A stretch of DNA of 64,000 bases. It comes from Oscillospiraceae bacterium (lineage in GTDB: Bacteria > Bacillota > Clostridia > Oscillospirales > Ruminococcaceae). The translations under genes were made by a program, and so were the position numbers. Under the pieces are notes generated by a model. The model did not search any database and had not been told where the DNA came from. It was given only the letters and a program-made list of their open reading frames with translations. Shown here in pieces: positions 1 through 9,678 of this stretch (positions are counted from its first letter, which is position 1; each line of letters starts with the position of its first letter). Location of the stretch: positions 124,001 through 188,000 of the forward strand of contig JAJQFI010000020.1 of the NCBI GenBank assembly GCA_021201235.1. The letters run 5' to 3'.

Positions 1-3000
1 GGAATCATTAATGCCAAGCGCAAGCACAAGACCGTTATAATCGGCACAAGCGTCTGCAGCAGTGTCGTAATTACCTGCCGAAAGTACTGTCGTCATTGTA
101 CTTGTTGAATAGTAGAGCGTATATGTTCCATCTTTGTTGTCATCGACAGAACTCGGGTAAACGGTACACATAGCGCCATATCCGTTGGTACCGACAGACG
201 CATCACCCTGGACTATGAGAGCAAGCTTCAGAAGGTCTGTTGTCAATACGCCGGTGCTATTGCCGCCGGAAATCGATACTCCACTGAGCGTAATCTCAAC
301 AGTCGTCGCCGAATCGGAATAAATCGCATCAAGGAATCCATAGCCGGTGTAAGCCCTGTCGTCCTCATCGTCGGCTAATTCACCCACCACATAGTCCGGC
401 TCACCATTGTAGTCGGAAATGTAGTTATAGATCCAATCGCCAGCTGTCATCGCATCGGTATAGTACCACGATGTCGGTTGATAAAGGGTTACAGTCGAGC
501 TACCTGCCGGAGAGATACCGGCTTCGATGACATAAGGAGTGAGAATCTGAACGTCAGTGACGGTAACTCCGTCATAACCATACAGATATACGCAGTTGAA
601 GTAGTCCCAACTGAAGACGGAATCAGCGGTGAATGAATCAACGTAGAAATCGACATACGAACTGCCCGTTCCAATTGTAGCTGTGGTAGCAGTCAGATTG
701 CCTTGCGTTACAGTACCGTTCCCATCGTCATAGTAGGACTGAATCAATGCGCCGAGAGTGCTACTACTGCTGAGAGAATTGGTATAGTATACTCTTATAA
801 CAGCACCGCTCGTTGAAAGATAGCTCTTCAAGGTTGAATTAGCATAGCCATAATCTACAAAGGCTCTCATCCAATCTGCATAAGCATCAGTACCAACAGT
901 AAGGCTAATACCCGAATCATCCTCTGCAGCGATTTCATATACCGTAGTTGTTGTAGAAGCGGCTGGGACTAAAACTTCAACGGAAGTGATTGTTCCAACA
1001 AAACCGTTACCGTTATACTGATTACTTCCAACATAGATACAAGTGAAATCATCCAAGCTCAAGCTCGAACCTGACATTATTTCAGAAACCGGTATCAGGA
1101 ACGTATTCGAAGTGCTACTGAATGTCTTGTATAGGGTTATGTTATTTTCAGCTGCATCACTGTTATTGAATCTGATACCTATCGAAACGTCGGAACCTGA
1201 TGTATACGAATAAGTAATCCTTATGATAGCACCATCAGTTTCGAGTGAAGGTATTGCACTGGTCTGTCCCCACAGGTAACCATGCCAAGAACTGTAAGTA
1301 CCATCATAATCGTTACTGCTTGTTATAGTTCCCGATGTATATCCAACATTCATCGGCGCAACAACGCTGATGCTTCGTACTAAACCTTCGCCGCCGTAGC
1401 CTGCACCGGCAAGGCATATTCCGTTGACGGAAGAAGCCGATGTTATGCCATTGGCTGAAAGTGCGTTCTTGATGTTGCTGACACTGTACTTGATTGTATA
1501 GATACTGGTAGTTCCTTCTAAAGTTTCTACAACGCTTGAAGGCGAAACCGTAACATTTACACCGTTGCACTGTACAATCAACGACATATTCGAAGGCTGA
1601 TCGCCGCCGGCAACTATAACTTCAACATACGAATCATTATAGTCGTCGTTATAGATTGCGGAAGCAAAGCTCGATACTTTGGTACTGTCCATTCTAGCTG
1701 AAAGCGATGTCCAACCATTATCATCAAGATTAAGACCCGAGAACGTCTGAGTGAACAATGCGGCAGTTGTGCCGGAGGTTGCCGACTCAATCATTACGAT
1801 ATTCGAGGTCGTGGAGGCGTTGGTACGAATCGGGTTGCCGTTCGAATCCAGAGGCAGAGCGTAGTAGTAGAGCTGAACGGTGGTTGAATAAGTGCCTGAG
1901 GAGCTTACGTCGTTGCCCCATTCGTCAACCCAAAGCTTCTTGACCGCAACGGAGGTTGTGGTCTTGGTGTTGGTAGCGGTGACATCTTCGCTTTGTGCGG
2001 CGATATCATATACTACCGCATATGGGTTATCCGCAACGGTATCATCGCCCCAGTTATCGGGGAGCGAGTGAGTTGCATAAAGCGATGAATTCCACCAGAA
2101 GTAGAACTCGGTGACATCGTAGTAACCGACATTATAACCCTCCGCAGGGGTTACCTCGGTAAGCTTATAAGCTTTGTTGAAAGCATAGAGATTCTCGTCA
2201 AAGGTGATTACGATTTCACCCTTTGAGTCGGTGATGTATGTGCCGATTCTTACCCAGTCATTCTTCGTGTCACTCCACTCATAAAGTGCAAATACCGCGT
2301 CCTCGACAGGAGTCGTATTATCGGTTATGCTGACCTTCTTGAGGTTGAATGAGGTTATCGGAGTGTTATAGATGTTAAGTCTGGTAGCAGATGTTGTTGT
2401 AATCTGACTTACATCGGTTTCAGTGTTCCATCCGGAAGGATATTCCAACATTACCGTTGAAGCCGCATCATACCAATAGAAGTAATACTTCGTTTCGTCA
2501 TCAAGCAGGTAGTCCGAAGGCGTACTTGTCTCAATGAGGTAATAAAGAGTATTCGGGGTGTACCACTTGTAGTAGTCAATTATATTTCCATCGCTATCGT
2601 ATGTACCGGGAACTACAGAGAACGAACCGCTTTGGTTGGTGGTATAAACAATAGCATCACCGGTATCATCATCGATAACCTGCTCCCAAGTCTCCGAAGA
2701 AGAATCGTACTTATAGAGCGTAAAGGTCGTTCCCTCGATGAAGTCAGAGGTGTGTTCACCTGACTTGATAACCGTCAAGCCGCCGGCGTTGGTAATTGTA
2801 CCGGAGGATTGAGGCTCTTGATAATTATAACCACCGCCCTCTTGATCCTTATCAACTTCAGTTCCATTAACAGATAAGGTTGCTGTATTTGTTAAGTATA
2901 TAGAACCACTTGTGCAGGTGATATAATAGGTATAGGTAAACAGCAAGGGTGTTCTGTCAGGAACAGTGGCTGTCAAAGTCAGTTCAACATTTGTCGGATT

Positions 3001-6000
3001 CCAGATGTCGGGCACAACTTCCTCATAGTTCCAAGGTATTTCCTTTGAACTTGCCAGAACCATATAGTAATATGTGTATGTTGTTCCGTCGGATTCCTCA
3101 TAGATATAAATCGATGAATCACCTGAAGCCCAAGTTGAAATCTCATCTACGTTTGAATAAACCGTTACAGTTGATTTGACCGTCTTTGTTTCCTCGCCGG
3201 TCTGCTCGTCGGTTCCATATGTATATGTATAGTATACATAGTTATATGTGCCGTCTCCGTTATCGACTTCATCAAGCTCATAGAGATAGTAGAAGTGAAC
3301 GGAGCTATAGATAAGCTCGGCGTCCAAGCCGGTGTATACTTTCAAAGCGTCTGTGAGTGTCAGATCATTGCCGCTGTTGAGAGTTTCACCGTCAAGATTG
3401 ACAAGAACCTCATAGTCAAACAGGTTATCCTTGCCCATTGCGGACATATCAGCTGTCTTTTCAACCTCATCATGGGTGAAATCGGTCGAGGTGCCTGCTT
3501 CAACGTACTCATGTTCAACCGTCTGTTGCTGGTCATCTTCGTATGTTTCACCGTCAGTGTAAGCAACACTGACTTCATTATTCATCGTATGTGTTACCGA
3601 GATATTGCTTGCATCAACTTCGGTATCCCAACCATCAATCATAGTTGTAACGGTCAGAACCAGATACGGATAAGAATTTCCTGCCGCAATAGAATATACA
3701 TCATACGGAACGGTTATAGTGAGAACAGACTGTCCGTCTGAATTCGTTTCGACCTTGACAGTCAATTCCGGATATACTGTTGTAGTTCCATTCCAATAGC
3801 TGAACGTCAAAGTGTAAGTTCCATCCTCAACTGTTGACGAATTGTTGCTGAGGGTTGCAGATGCACCGGTATATCCAAGCGAAACAAGAAGCGACTGGAG
3901 AGATACATCCTTAGGAAGTGTATCGGTAATAACAATATTTCCACTATCGGTTGTCAAACCATCAACACTCACGAATATCTTCCAGGTGATAACGCCATCC
4001 GTAACGGTGGGTTCAGTGTTACTGGAATTACCGTTTCCGTCGGTCTTATAAACGACTATACGCTCGGTATAACCGGCTGAAGCCTCTCTGTCGCCGACAT
4101 AGATATAGTTGGAATAGCTCTGACTGGTCGTTACCTGCGAGATATCCGCAGTAGAGCTATAATTAAGCTCAACAGTTCCCACACTGTCTATATCGTTGAT
4201 AAGGGTTATCTGCCAGGCGGTGAATACATAATTGCTGTAAGCAGTCGGATTAGCCGAAATAGTGTCATAGTCAATCCATTCGCCCGCACCGGTGCTATCA
4301 GAGCTTGTGAAGCCGTATACCTGAATCGAATAATCGGTTCCGTATGTATAAGTTTTGCTACCAACAGTTAATGTTGCCAAGTTATCCATGAGAACCTTCA
4401 ACTGCGTATAGGTGAACCACTGCTTTGTGCTACTCAAGGATGTGTAATCGCTACTTGAACCAAGATAGTCGGTGATTGTAGTTCCGGCACCGATACCTGT
4501 TGCAGGAACGGTTATGCTCGAAGTCCACTTAAGTTCTCTGGTGTTGCCGTCAGAACTCTTATCTCCGGCGGTGACAGATTTTGTAATCTTACCGAAGCCT
4601 TGAATATTGACCGAGCCTTCACCCTCGTCTATAACCTTACCATCCTTTTCAACGTCAACCTCGTTCGGGATATACCCCGATGTTCCCAAGCTGACAGGAG
4701 TCTGGTATGTGATTGTGTAGGTGCGGGTGTTGCCATCTGCCGTTCCATCGCCATCTTCATCAAGAGCGTTGAATACAATACTTGTAATATTTCCATCGTT
4801 GTCGGTTACAACCGTATAATCACTGCCTGCAGTAGATGTGGTTGTCGTGCCGTTTGAATCCTTAGATGTCACGGTCACGCCCGATACTGCATCTGCAAGC
4901 ATTTCATCGACAATGCTAGTGCCTGCGATATTAGCATTGCTTGCATTATATGTGATAGTCCAGGTTATGTAACCTGTGTTATAATTCATCTCACCGGACT
5001 TGCTTACGTTAGTTGAAGTTACACTTACAGTTACATACGATGATTCGCTCGACTGAGTATCGCCATCCTTGGTAGATGTTCCAGATGCCTTATTGATAAC
5101 ACTCGAGCTTACTGCGCCATCAGTATCATCAAAGTAAACGGTATACTTGATTTCAAACCGGTCACTAGTGCTTGTATAGGAGTTATTACTAGTTGCGCCA
5201 TAAAGCTGAGGAAGCGTTATTGTGAGCTCTTCTCCTTTAGTTGTATTGCCATATGTGTAACTATAATTGATTGAAGTACTGGTGTAATCAGCATCAGTCC
5301 AATTCATATTACCATACTGATCTTTGGTATAGACCTGATAGGTAACGCTGTCAACCTCAATTTTTTCTACCGACAGCTCATCGGTATAGGACAGATTGTT
5401 ATAGAGCTTCAATATATCGCTGATGGTTATCGTATCACCGGTTCCGAGAGTTGAGCTGACTTCTATAGTATAGGTTATGCTGTTAGTCTCAGAATTATAT
5501 TTTGCCGCAGACTTTGTAACGTTGATGTCCAAAATCCAGGAATCGTCGTCATCGTGCGTTACATCGTTGACACTCACCTTGATGTCAAGCGAATCATCAA
5601 AGACAACATAGCCCTCGTTATACGAATCATCAACATCTTCGCCTTTTATTGAATACTGCTTATAATCTATCTTGCCCTTAAGGGTGGTAGAAGTACCACT
5701 CACACTATCAACATAGGACTGAATGTCAAAGACAATCTTTATATAGTAATTGCCCTGGCTATCAACTTCAAAGTAATAGTGGAAAGCTTCGTTATTATCG
5801 GTATCCGTTCCAGTATACTCATAATCGATAGCATCACTGGAAACCTCAAAATCTTCGGGAAGATAAACATAGTAAGTCGCACCGGATGTGACATCCTTAC
5901 TATTGATAGTGAAGTTCGTAAGAAGCTCCATTGTGAATGTTCCATTCGCATAGGAAACGTTTGAAGCCGTCCATGAAACAGTGGAATTGCTTAACGATGC

Positions 6001-7800
6001 GTTATCTAAATTTGTATAAAGCGTATCGACCACAGAATTGCTCGCCGTGCCCGTGACATTATTGCCCTCTTCATTTCCCGTACTCATCAACATAAACGAA
6101 TAATCCGAGAAGCCGTCGGTGGTGAAGGTGACGGTTTCGGTGCCGGTTTCTTCGGAGTACTCGGAGACGGCATAGAGGGGCTCGGCGGTTTCGTCGTGGT
6201 GGGTGACGCTGACGCTGTCGGAGTTCTCGGTGGCGGTATAGGTGATGCTCACCTGAATCTCAGCGGCAGGCTCAATCTCGACGCCGTCATAGTAGAGACC
6301 GATGTTGAAGACACGGAAGTCCTCGGTCGGCTCGCCTTCCCAACCGTAGATAGCGGCGGATTCGGCATATCTCTGGAGATAGGTTTCGCTGTCGCTCGAA
6401 TATTCATAAGCTACGAGATAGGTTCCCTCGGGGATGAGGGCATCCTCGCCGTAGGTGACCGTTATTGTATAGTCCTCGCCGGCGTATGTGAGAACAGCCG
6501 CAGAGCCGACAACCTCGGTCTCGGTGGTCTCGTCGGTGATTTCTTCATCAGTGATTTCCTCGTCGGTCTCGCCTTCGAGGTCGACCTCTTCATCATCTAT
6601 AACTTCGTCTTCGGTTACCTCTTCGTCGGTGGTCTCGACCTCCGCAACATAGGAAACGTTGGCATAGCCGAGGATTACGGGAGCCACATCGTCAACTGTC
6701 TCGCCGTCTTCGGAGATGGTCGCAAGCACGGGAGCGGCGGTCGCAGTCATGCTGTAGGTGACATAGGCGACGGTGTCGATGGAGTTGCCATCGACGTCGG
6801 TGACGGTGTAGTTGCCCTGAATTGCGGTTACCGTCGAGAATACGTTGTCAACAGACACGACAACGGCGGTCTTGTCGGCTCTGCCGTCCAGGTCCGTATC
6901 GATAAATACAAGGTCGCCGGCGGACGGGACATAGCTGTCCGCAGACTGATAATAGCCGAGGTTTGCAAGGTCAACCGTCCATGCGAAGGAACCTGCGTTG
7001 TATGAGAATTCGTCGGCGATGCCGGCATAATCAAGGCAGAATGCCGCAAAGATGGAATCCCAGTCGGCATATTCGCTTCCGTACCATGCGCCGTAGCGGG
7101 TGTAGCCGTAGTGAGTGATTCCGTCCTCGCCGAGCGAGTAGTTGGCTGTGGATTCGGTGTAACCGACCTGCGATTCAGCAATCGCGACGATGTCGGTCCG
7201 GAGGTCTCCCGTAAGCTCGGGAATGGTTGCCGACCAGATTGTTTCGTCCTCAACGTCGGCAGTCAGGTCGATAAGGCACTCGACCGTGTGGGTGTGCTCC
7301 TCAAGCTCACAGATGAGGGTCTTTTCATAGCACTCATCGGTGTGGACATGCGCGTCGGGAGTCTCCTCCTGACCGCAGATAAGAACTGTCTGGGTCTCAT
7401 AGCATGATTCGCTGTGAGTGTGTCCCTCCGACTCTTCCAAGCCGCAAACAAGATTTCCCTCTTCGTCATAGCAGGACTCGCTGTGGGTGTGTCCTTCCGA
7501 TTCATCCAGACCGCAAATAAGCACCTGCTGTTCTTCGTAGCAGGACTCATCGTGGACGTGTCCGGTTTCCTCAAGCTCACATATGAGAGTGTATTCGTAA
7601 CACTCATCCGTGTGGACATGCTCCTCATAGCCGCAATAGGTCTCGTTTGTCATGGCAATACCGCTCAGACGGAGCTGCCAATAGACAAGCAAGGTCACTA
7701 TGACCGCTAAAACAAGCAAAACAGACCCCAGCATTGCCCGTTGACGACGGTCGTGCCTGAATCTGTCTATGTAAACTAATAATGTGTTTCTCATACTCAT
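1..7800 (-). CDS. giant Cna-B/isopeptide-type surface adhesin, 3' end outside window
   Basis: Partial at the left edge; 2600 codons are present with no stop at the places I checked. ATG at 7800 follows GGAGG at a good distance. Visible parts in order: basic N-terminus and one membrane segment (residues about 24-41); Cys/His repeats (56-175); an amidase/CHAP-like domain (about 200-320) with Cys255 in FAAFCLDYAG and a GDLVF motif but no His at the usual place; then about 1300 residues of Thr/Ser/Asp-rich beta-sandwich adhesion modules; SpaA/Cna-B domains beginning near 1677 (TVIKSGEHTSDF), 1818 (FNLKKVSITDN) and 1950 (VAVKKLWVDEWGNDV); then several beta-rich modules each closing with a pattern like CVYLYG...VQILTP. 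The family is a cell-surface adhesin with self-formed isopeptide bonds. It sits last in an operon with a signal peptidase, which may process it. A C-terminal anchor cannot be seen. Function as adhesin is inferred from domain type. Confidence 0.85.
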   Translation of the reverse strand, partial: MSMRNTLLVYIDRFRHDRRQRAMLGSVLLVLAVIVTLLVYWQLRLSGIAMTNETYCGYEEHVHTDECYEYTLICELEETGHVHDESCYEEQQVLICGLDESEGHTHSESCYDEEGNLVCGLEESEGHTHSESCYETQTVLICGQEETPDAHVHTDECYEKTLICELEEHTHTVECLIDLTADVEDETIWSATIPELTGDLRTDIVAIAESQVGYTESTANYSLGEDGITHYGYTRYGAWYGSEYADWDSIFAAFCLDYAGIADEFSYNAGSFAWTVDLANLGYYQSADSYVPSAGDLVFIDTDLDGRADKTAVVVSVDNVFSTVTAIQGNYTVTDVDGNSIDTVAYVTYSMTATAAPVLATISEDGETVDDVAPVILGYANVSYVAEVETTDEEVTEDEVIDDEEVDLEGETDEEITDEEITDETTETEVVGSAAVLTYAGEDYTITVTYGEDALIPEGTYLVAYEYSSDSETYLQRYAESAAIYGWEGEPTEDFRVFNIGLYYDGVEIEPAAEIQVSITYTATENSDSVSVTHHDETAEPLYAVSEYSEETGTETVTFTTDGFSDYSFMLMSTGNEEGNNVTGTASNSVVDTLYTNLDNASLSNSTVSWTASNVSYANGTFTMELLTNFTINSKDVTSGATYYVYLPEDFEVSSDAIDYEYTGTDTDNNEAFHYYFEVDSQGNYYIKIVFDIQSYVDSVSGTSTTLKGKIDYKQYSIKGEDVDDSYNEGYVVFDDSLDIKVSVNDVTHDDDDSWILDINVTKSAAKYNSETNSITYTIEVSSTLGTGDTITISDILKLYNNLSYTDELSVEKIEVDSVTYQVYTKDQYGNMNWTDADYTSTSINYSYTYGNTTKGEELTITLPQLYGATSNNSYTSTSDRFEIKYTVYFDDTDGAVSSSVINKASGTSTKDGDTQSSESSYVTVSVTSTNVSKSGEMNYNTGYITWTITYNASNANIAGTSIVDEMLADAVSGVTVTSKDSNGTTTTSTAGSDYTVVTDNDGNITSIVFNALDEDGDGTADGNTRTYTITYQTPVSLGTSGYIPNEVDVEKDGKVIDEGEGSVNIQGFGKITKSVTAGDKSSDGNTRELKWTSSITVPATGIGAGTTITDYLGSSSDYTSLSSTKQWFTYTQLKVLMDNLATLTVGSKTYTYGTDYSIQVYGFTSSDSTGAGEWIDYDTISANPTAYSNYVFTAWQITLINDIDSVGTVELNYSSTADISQVTTSQSYSNYIYVGDREASAGYTERIVVYKTDGNGNSSNTEPTVTDGVITWKIFVSVDGLTTDSGNIVITDTLPKDVSLQSLLVSLGYTGASATLSNNSSTVEDGTYTLTFSYWNGTTTVYPELTVKVETNSDGQSVLTITVPYDVYSIAAGNSYPYLVLTVTTMIDGWDTEVDASNISVTHTMNNEVSVAYTDGETYEDDQQQTVEHEYVEAGTSTDFTHDEVEKTADMSAMGKDNLFDYEVLVNLDGETLNSGNDLTLTDALKVYTGLDAELIYSSVHFYYLYELDEVDNGDGTYNYVYYTYTYGTDEQTGEETKTVKSTVTVYSNVDEISTWASGDSSIYIYEESDGTTYTYYYMVLASSKEIPWNYEEVVPDIWNPTNVELTLTATVPDRTPLLFTYTYYITCTSGSIYLTNTATLSVNGTEVDKDQEGGGYNYQEPQSSGTITNAGGLTVIKSGEHTSDFIEGTTFTLYKYDSSSETWEQVIDDDTGDAIVYTTNQSGSFSVVPGTYDSDGNIIDYYKWYTPNTLYYLIETSTPSDYLLDDETKYYFYWYDAASTVMLEYPSGWNTETDVSQITTTSATRLNIYNTPITSFNLKKVSITDNTTPVEDAVFALYEWSDTKNDWVRIGTYITDSKGEIVITFDENLYAFNKAYKLTEVTPAEGYNVGYYDVTEFYFWWNSSLYATHSLPDNWGDDTVADNPYAVVYDIAAQSEDVTATNTKTTTSVAVKKLWVDEWGNDVSSSGTYSTTVQLYYYALPLDSNGNPIRTNASTTSNIVMIESATSGTTAALFTQTFSGLNLDDNGWTSLSARMDSTKVSSFASAIYNDDYNDSYVEVIVAGGDQPSNMSLIVQCNGVNVTVSPSSVVETLEGTTSIYTIKYSVSNIKNALSANGITSASSVNGICLAGAGYGGEGLVRSISVVAPMNVGYTSGTITSSNDYDGTYSSWHGYLWGQTSAIPSLETDGAIIRITYSYTSGSDVSIGIRFNNSDAAENNITLYKTFSSTSNTFLIPVSEIMSGSSLSLDDFTCIYVGSNQYNGNGFVGTITSVEVLVPAASTTTTVYEIAAEDDSGISLTVGTDAYADWMRAFVDYGYANSTLKSYLSTSGAVIRVYYTNSLSSSSTLGALIQSYYDDGNGTVTQGNLTATTATIGTGSSYVDFYVDSFTADSVFSWDYFNCVYLYGYDGVTVTDVQILTPYVIEAGISPAGSSTVTLYQPTSWYYTDAMTAGDWIYNYISDYNGEPDYVVGELADDEDDRAYTGYGFLDAIYSDSATTVEITLSGVSISGGNSTGVLTTDLLKLALIVQGDASVGTNGYGAMCTVYPSSVDDNKDGTYTLYYSTSTMTTVLSAGNYDTAADACADYNGLVLALGINDS
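7276..7635 (-). repeat. six His/Cys repeats of the VHTDECYE type inside the giant adhesin
   Basis: Residues about 56-175 hold six repeats of roughly 20-24 residues. Each has an HxH(T/S)xxCY-like core, for example HVHTDECYEY, HVHDESCYEE and HTHSESCYDE, followed by a second Cys in a LICGL or LICEL motif. Similar repeats occur near the N-terminus of large surface proteins in Firmicutes. The spacing of two His and two Cys would suit metal binding or paired disulfides; neither is shown by the sequence. Confidence 0.85.
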
Positions 7801-7855
7801 CGCACTCCTCCACAGTCGATTGGTACTACCAAAAGTAATATAAATAACTGCTGTT

Positions 7856-8449
7856 TTAGTTTATAAATGATATCTTCTTGAACGGATAGATTCTTATGAG
7901 AACCTTTCCGACTATCTGATCCTCCTCGATGCAGCCGATAACGCTGCTACGGGAATCAATCGACGTCGCTCGGTTGTCGCCCATTACAAACACCCTGTTT
8001 TCGGGCACCTGATAGGGCAGGTCGATGTTGCATTCCCCTATTGACTTGTTCGTGACATACGGCTCATCCAGAAGCTCGCCGTTGACTGTTACGTTGCCTT
8101 CCTCATCGATATCTATGACATCTCCGGCAACCCCTATTACTCGTTTCAGAAGAAGCTTGTTCTGATAGTAGAAGCCGATGAGGTCCCCCGTCGAGAGGTT
8201 ATCCGTTTTGATGAGAAGAATTATGTCGTCGTCCGAAAGCGTCGGTTCCATGCTCGAGCCGGAAACCTGAAGTACCGGCAGGAAGAGCGTCGCCAAGAGT
8301 ACTGCAATCGCCGCTACGACAGTCAGTGCATAGACGGTCGTCCGGAGCGTTATTATGAATCTTCTTCGGTATTTGAGACGCTTGCGCTCCGCCTTGACGT
8401 CGTCCTCCGACGGCAAAACAAGAGCACGGTTCTTTTTTTCTTTTAACAA
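7856..8449 (-). CDS. lepB: signal peptidase I
   Basis: Membrane-bound serine protease that removes signal peptides from secreted proteins. The 197-residue product has one N-terminal membrane segment (about 33-58), the box SGSSMEPTL with catalytic Ser66, the KRVIG box with general base Lys102, and the GDNR motif (MGDNRATSIDSR) near residue 155; all catalytic elements are present. The start is TTG, preceded by AAGGAGAG. It lies 15 bp after the coiled-coil gene and 55 bp before the giant adhesin, so it is co-transcribed with both and may be devoted to export of the adhesin, although a housekeeping role is equally possible. Confidence 0.93.
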   Translation of the reverse strand: MLKEKKNRALVLPSEDDVKAERKRLKYRRRFIITLRTTVYALTVVAAIAVLLATLFLPVLQVSGSSMEPTLSDDDIILLIKTDNLSTGDLIGFYYQNKLLLKRVIGVAGDVIDIDEEGNVTVNGELLDEPYVTNKSIGECNIDLPYQVPENRVFVMGDNRATSIDSRSSVIGCIEEDQIVGKVLIRIYPFKKISFIN

Positions 8450-8464
8450 TGCAAGCTCTCCTTA

Positions 8465-9061
8465 TTAAATCACGCCGTCAAAGCTGACACCGTTGATGCT
8501 GATGGTATCAGTTCCCATATCGTCGGAGCTGTCGGTGTCACCACCGCTTATGTCGATACTGTCGGCACTGGCTTTGCCATTGGCATCATCTGTATCGTTG
8601 GAGCCGGCAAGAGAGGCATATTCGCTGTCAACCATTCGGACAAGCTCGAGAGCGCTGTCCACTTCGCGTCTGGCTTCGGCAAGAATTTCGTCCGCCTGAC
8701 GGTTAGCCTCGGCGACAATCTCCTCGGCGCGATGCTGTGCGAGCTGAACGTCGACGCCGCCGTCGACGTCAATGCCGCTGTCAAGCTCCTTGCCGCTGGC
8801 GGTAACGCGAATCGCCATCAAATACTGCTCAAGAGCCTTCTGGGCTTCGGTGAAGATGTCGTTGAGACTCTGCGAAGCGTCGGCAATGGTGCCGAAATGG
8901 CTGATGACCTGCTCGTTCTCGTCGATTCTCCTCTGAAGCTTTTCGTTCTCTTCCTTGAGAGTTTTCTCGCTCTGCTGGAGAGCATAAATTATTTCAACAA
9001 GCTCCTCGCGACTGAGCTTTTTTAGTTTTACACCGGTTTCTTTTTGCTTGAACAAGCCCAT
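8465..9061 (-). CDS. DivIVA-like coiled-coil protein
   Basis: A soluble 198-residue protein with a Lys/Glu-rich coiled coil (about residues 15-55), a second helical stretch rich in Ala/Glu (AEEIVAEANRQADEILAEA, about 110-130) resembling the tail of DivIVA/ATP synthase b-type helices, and an acidic Asp/Ser tail. There is no signal peptide. ATG at 9061 is chosen; an in-frame GTG four codons upstream (9073) is possible but has no better ribosome binding site. First gene of the lepB-adhesin operon. Assignment to DivIVA is by architecture only; a role in placing surface proteins or in division is inference. Confidence 0.65.
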   Translation of the reverse strand: MGLFKQKETGVKLKKLSREELVEIIYALQQSEKTLKEENEKLQRRIDENEQVISHFGTIADASQSLNDIFTEAQKALEQYLMAIRVTASGKELDSGIDVDGGVDVQLAQHRAEEIVAEANRQADEILAEARREVDSALELVRMVDSEYASLAGSNDTDDANGKASADSIDISGGDTDSSDDMGTDTISINGVSFDGVI

Positions 9062-9142
9062 CTCTATCGCCACCAGTTTTCAGATAAATGCGTCGCGGGC
9101 GGTGCGCCGATTTTTTCAACGCACTGCCACTCCGCCTATACT

Positions 9143-9171
9143 ATTATAACACCGCAGATATGAAAAATCAA
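9143..9171 (-). promoter_or_regulatory. sigma-A promoter of the coiled-coil/lepB/adhesin operon
   Basis: Reading on the minus strand: TTGATT (9166-9171), 17-bp spacer, TATAAT (9143-9148). It lies about 80 bp upstream of the coiled-coil gene start. Confidence 0.8.
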
Positions 9172-9384
9172 CAACTTTTTTCTGAGTTCAATCCAAAAAT
9201 TTGGAGTTAGCGACAAGCAACATACACAACGCCACAAATTTGTCGATTTCTATCCATTAAATCTATAATTTTGACGCACATCTCAGCAAATACAACAATT
9301 TGCTGCAGAATGTCGCTTTGAGTTTCTTTTATAGTACCACATTTTTGCCCATCAATGCAAGATGTAATAATTTCTAAAGATACG

Positions 9385-9485
9385 CCACCTCACCCCGCCA
9401 TTTTGTGCAATTTTTATATGAGTGTGAATTTTGAAATAATATTTTTGGGGTAGGAAAACCCCGCCGGGGTGGCGGGGCGGGGTGG
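9385..9485. repeat. GC-rich inverted repeat in AT-rich spacer
   Basis: The non-coding stretch 9172-9678 holds no supportable gene. Within it, 9385-9400 and 9470-9485 are inverted copies (14 of 16 matching), built from ccccgcc/ggcgggg blocks in otherwise AT-rich DNA. It could be a remnant of a miniature mobile element or a structured transcript; there are no target duplications that I can see. Confidence 0.5.
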
Positions 9486-9678
9486 TTATGCGGTGTTTTG
9501 TTGAGGTTGGTGGATTATTCCCACTCTCTCCCACCATAGTTTCACTAAACTGATTTGCTTAGTAATAGTGCCAGCAGTGGCTTTCATTTTCGGGTATTCT
9601 TGAATGGTTCAGAATTTTTCAGATTTTCTGTTGCCGGGGTGTTGCCAGGCGGAAGCACAATTCTATACCATATCCCAC

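Noticed and set aside
6196..7005. 269-codon plus-strand open frame rich in Gly/Val/Asp
   Set aside because: Antisense shadow of the adhesin; composition is the complement of its Thr/Ser/Asp-rich codons and there is no ribosome site.
7276..7635. Regularly spaced repeats resembling a CRISPR array
   Set aside because: They are in frame, vary in sequence and encode His/Cys motifs; there are no unique spacers.
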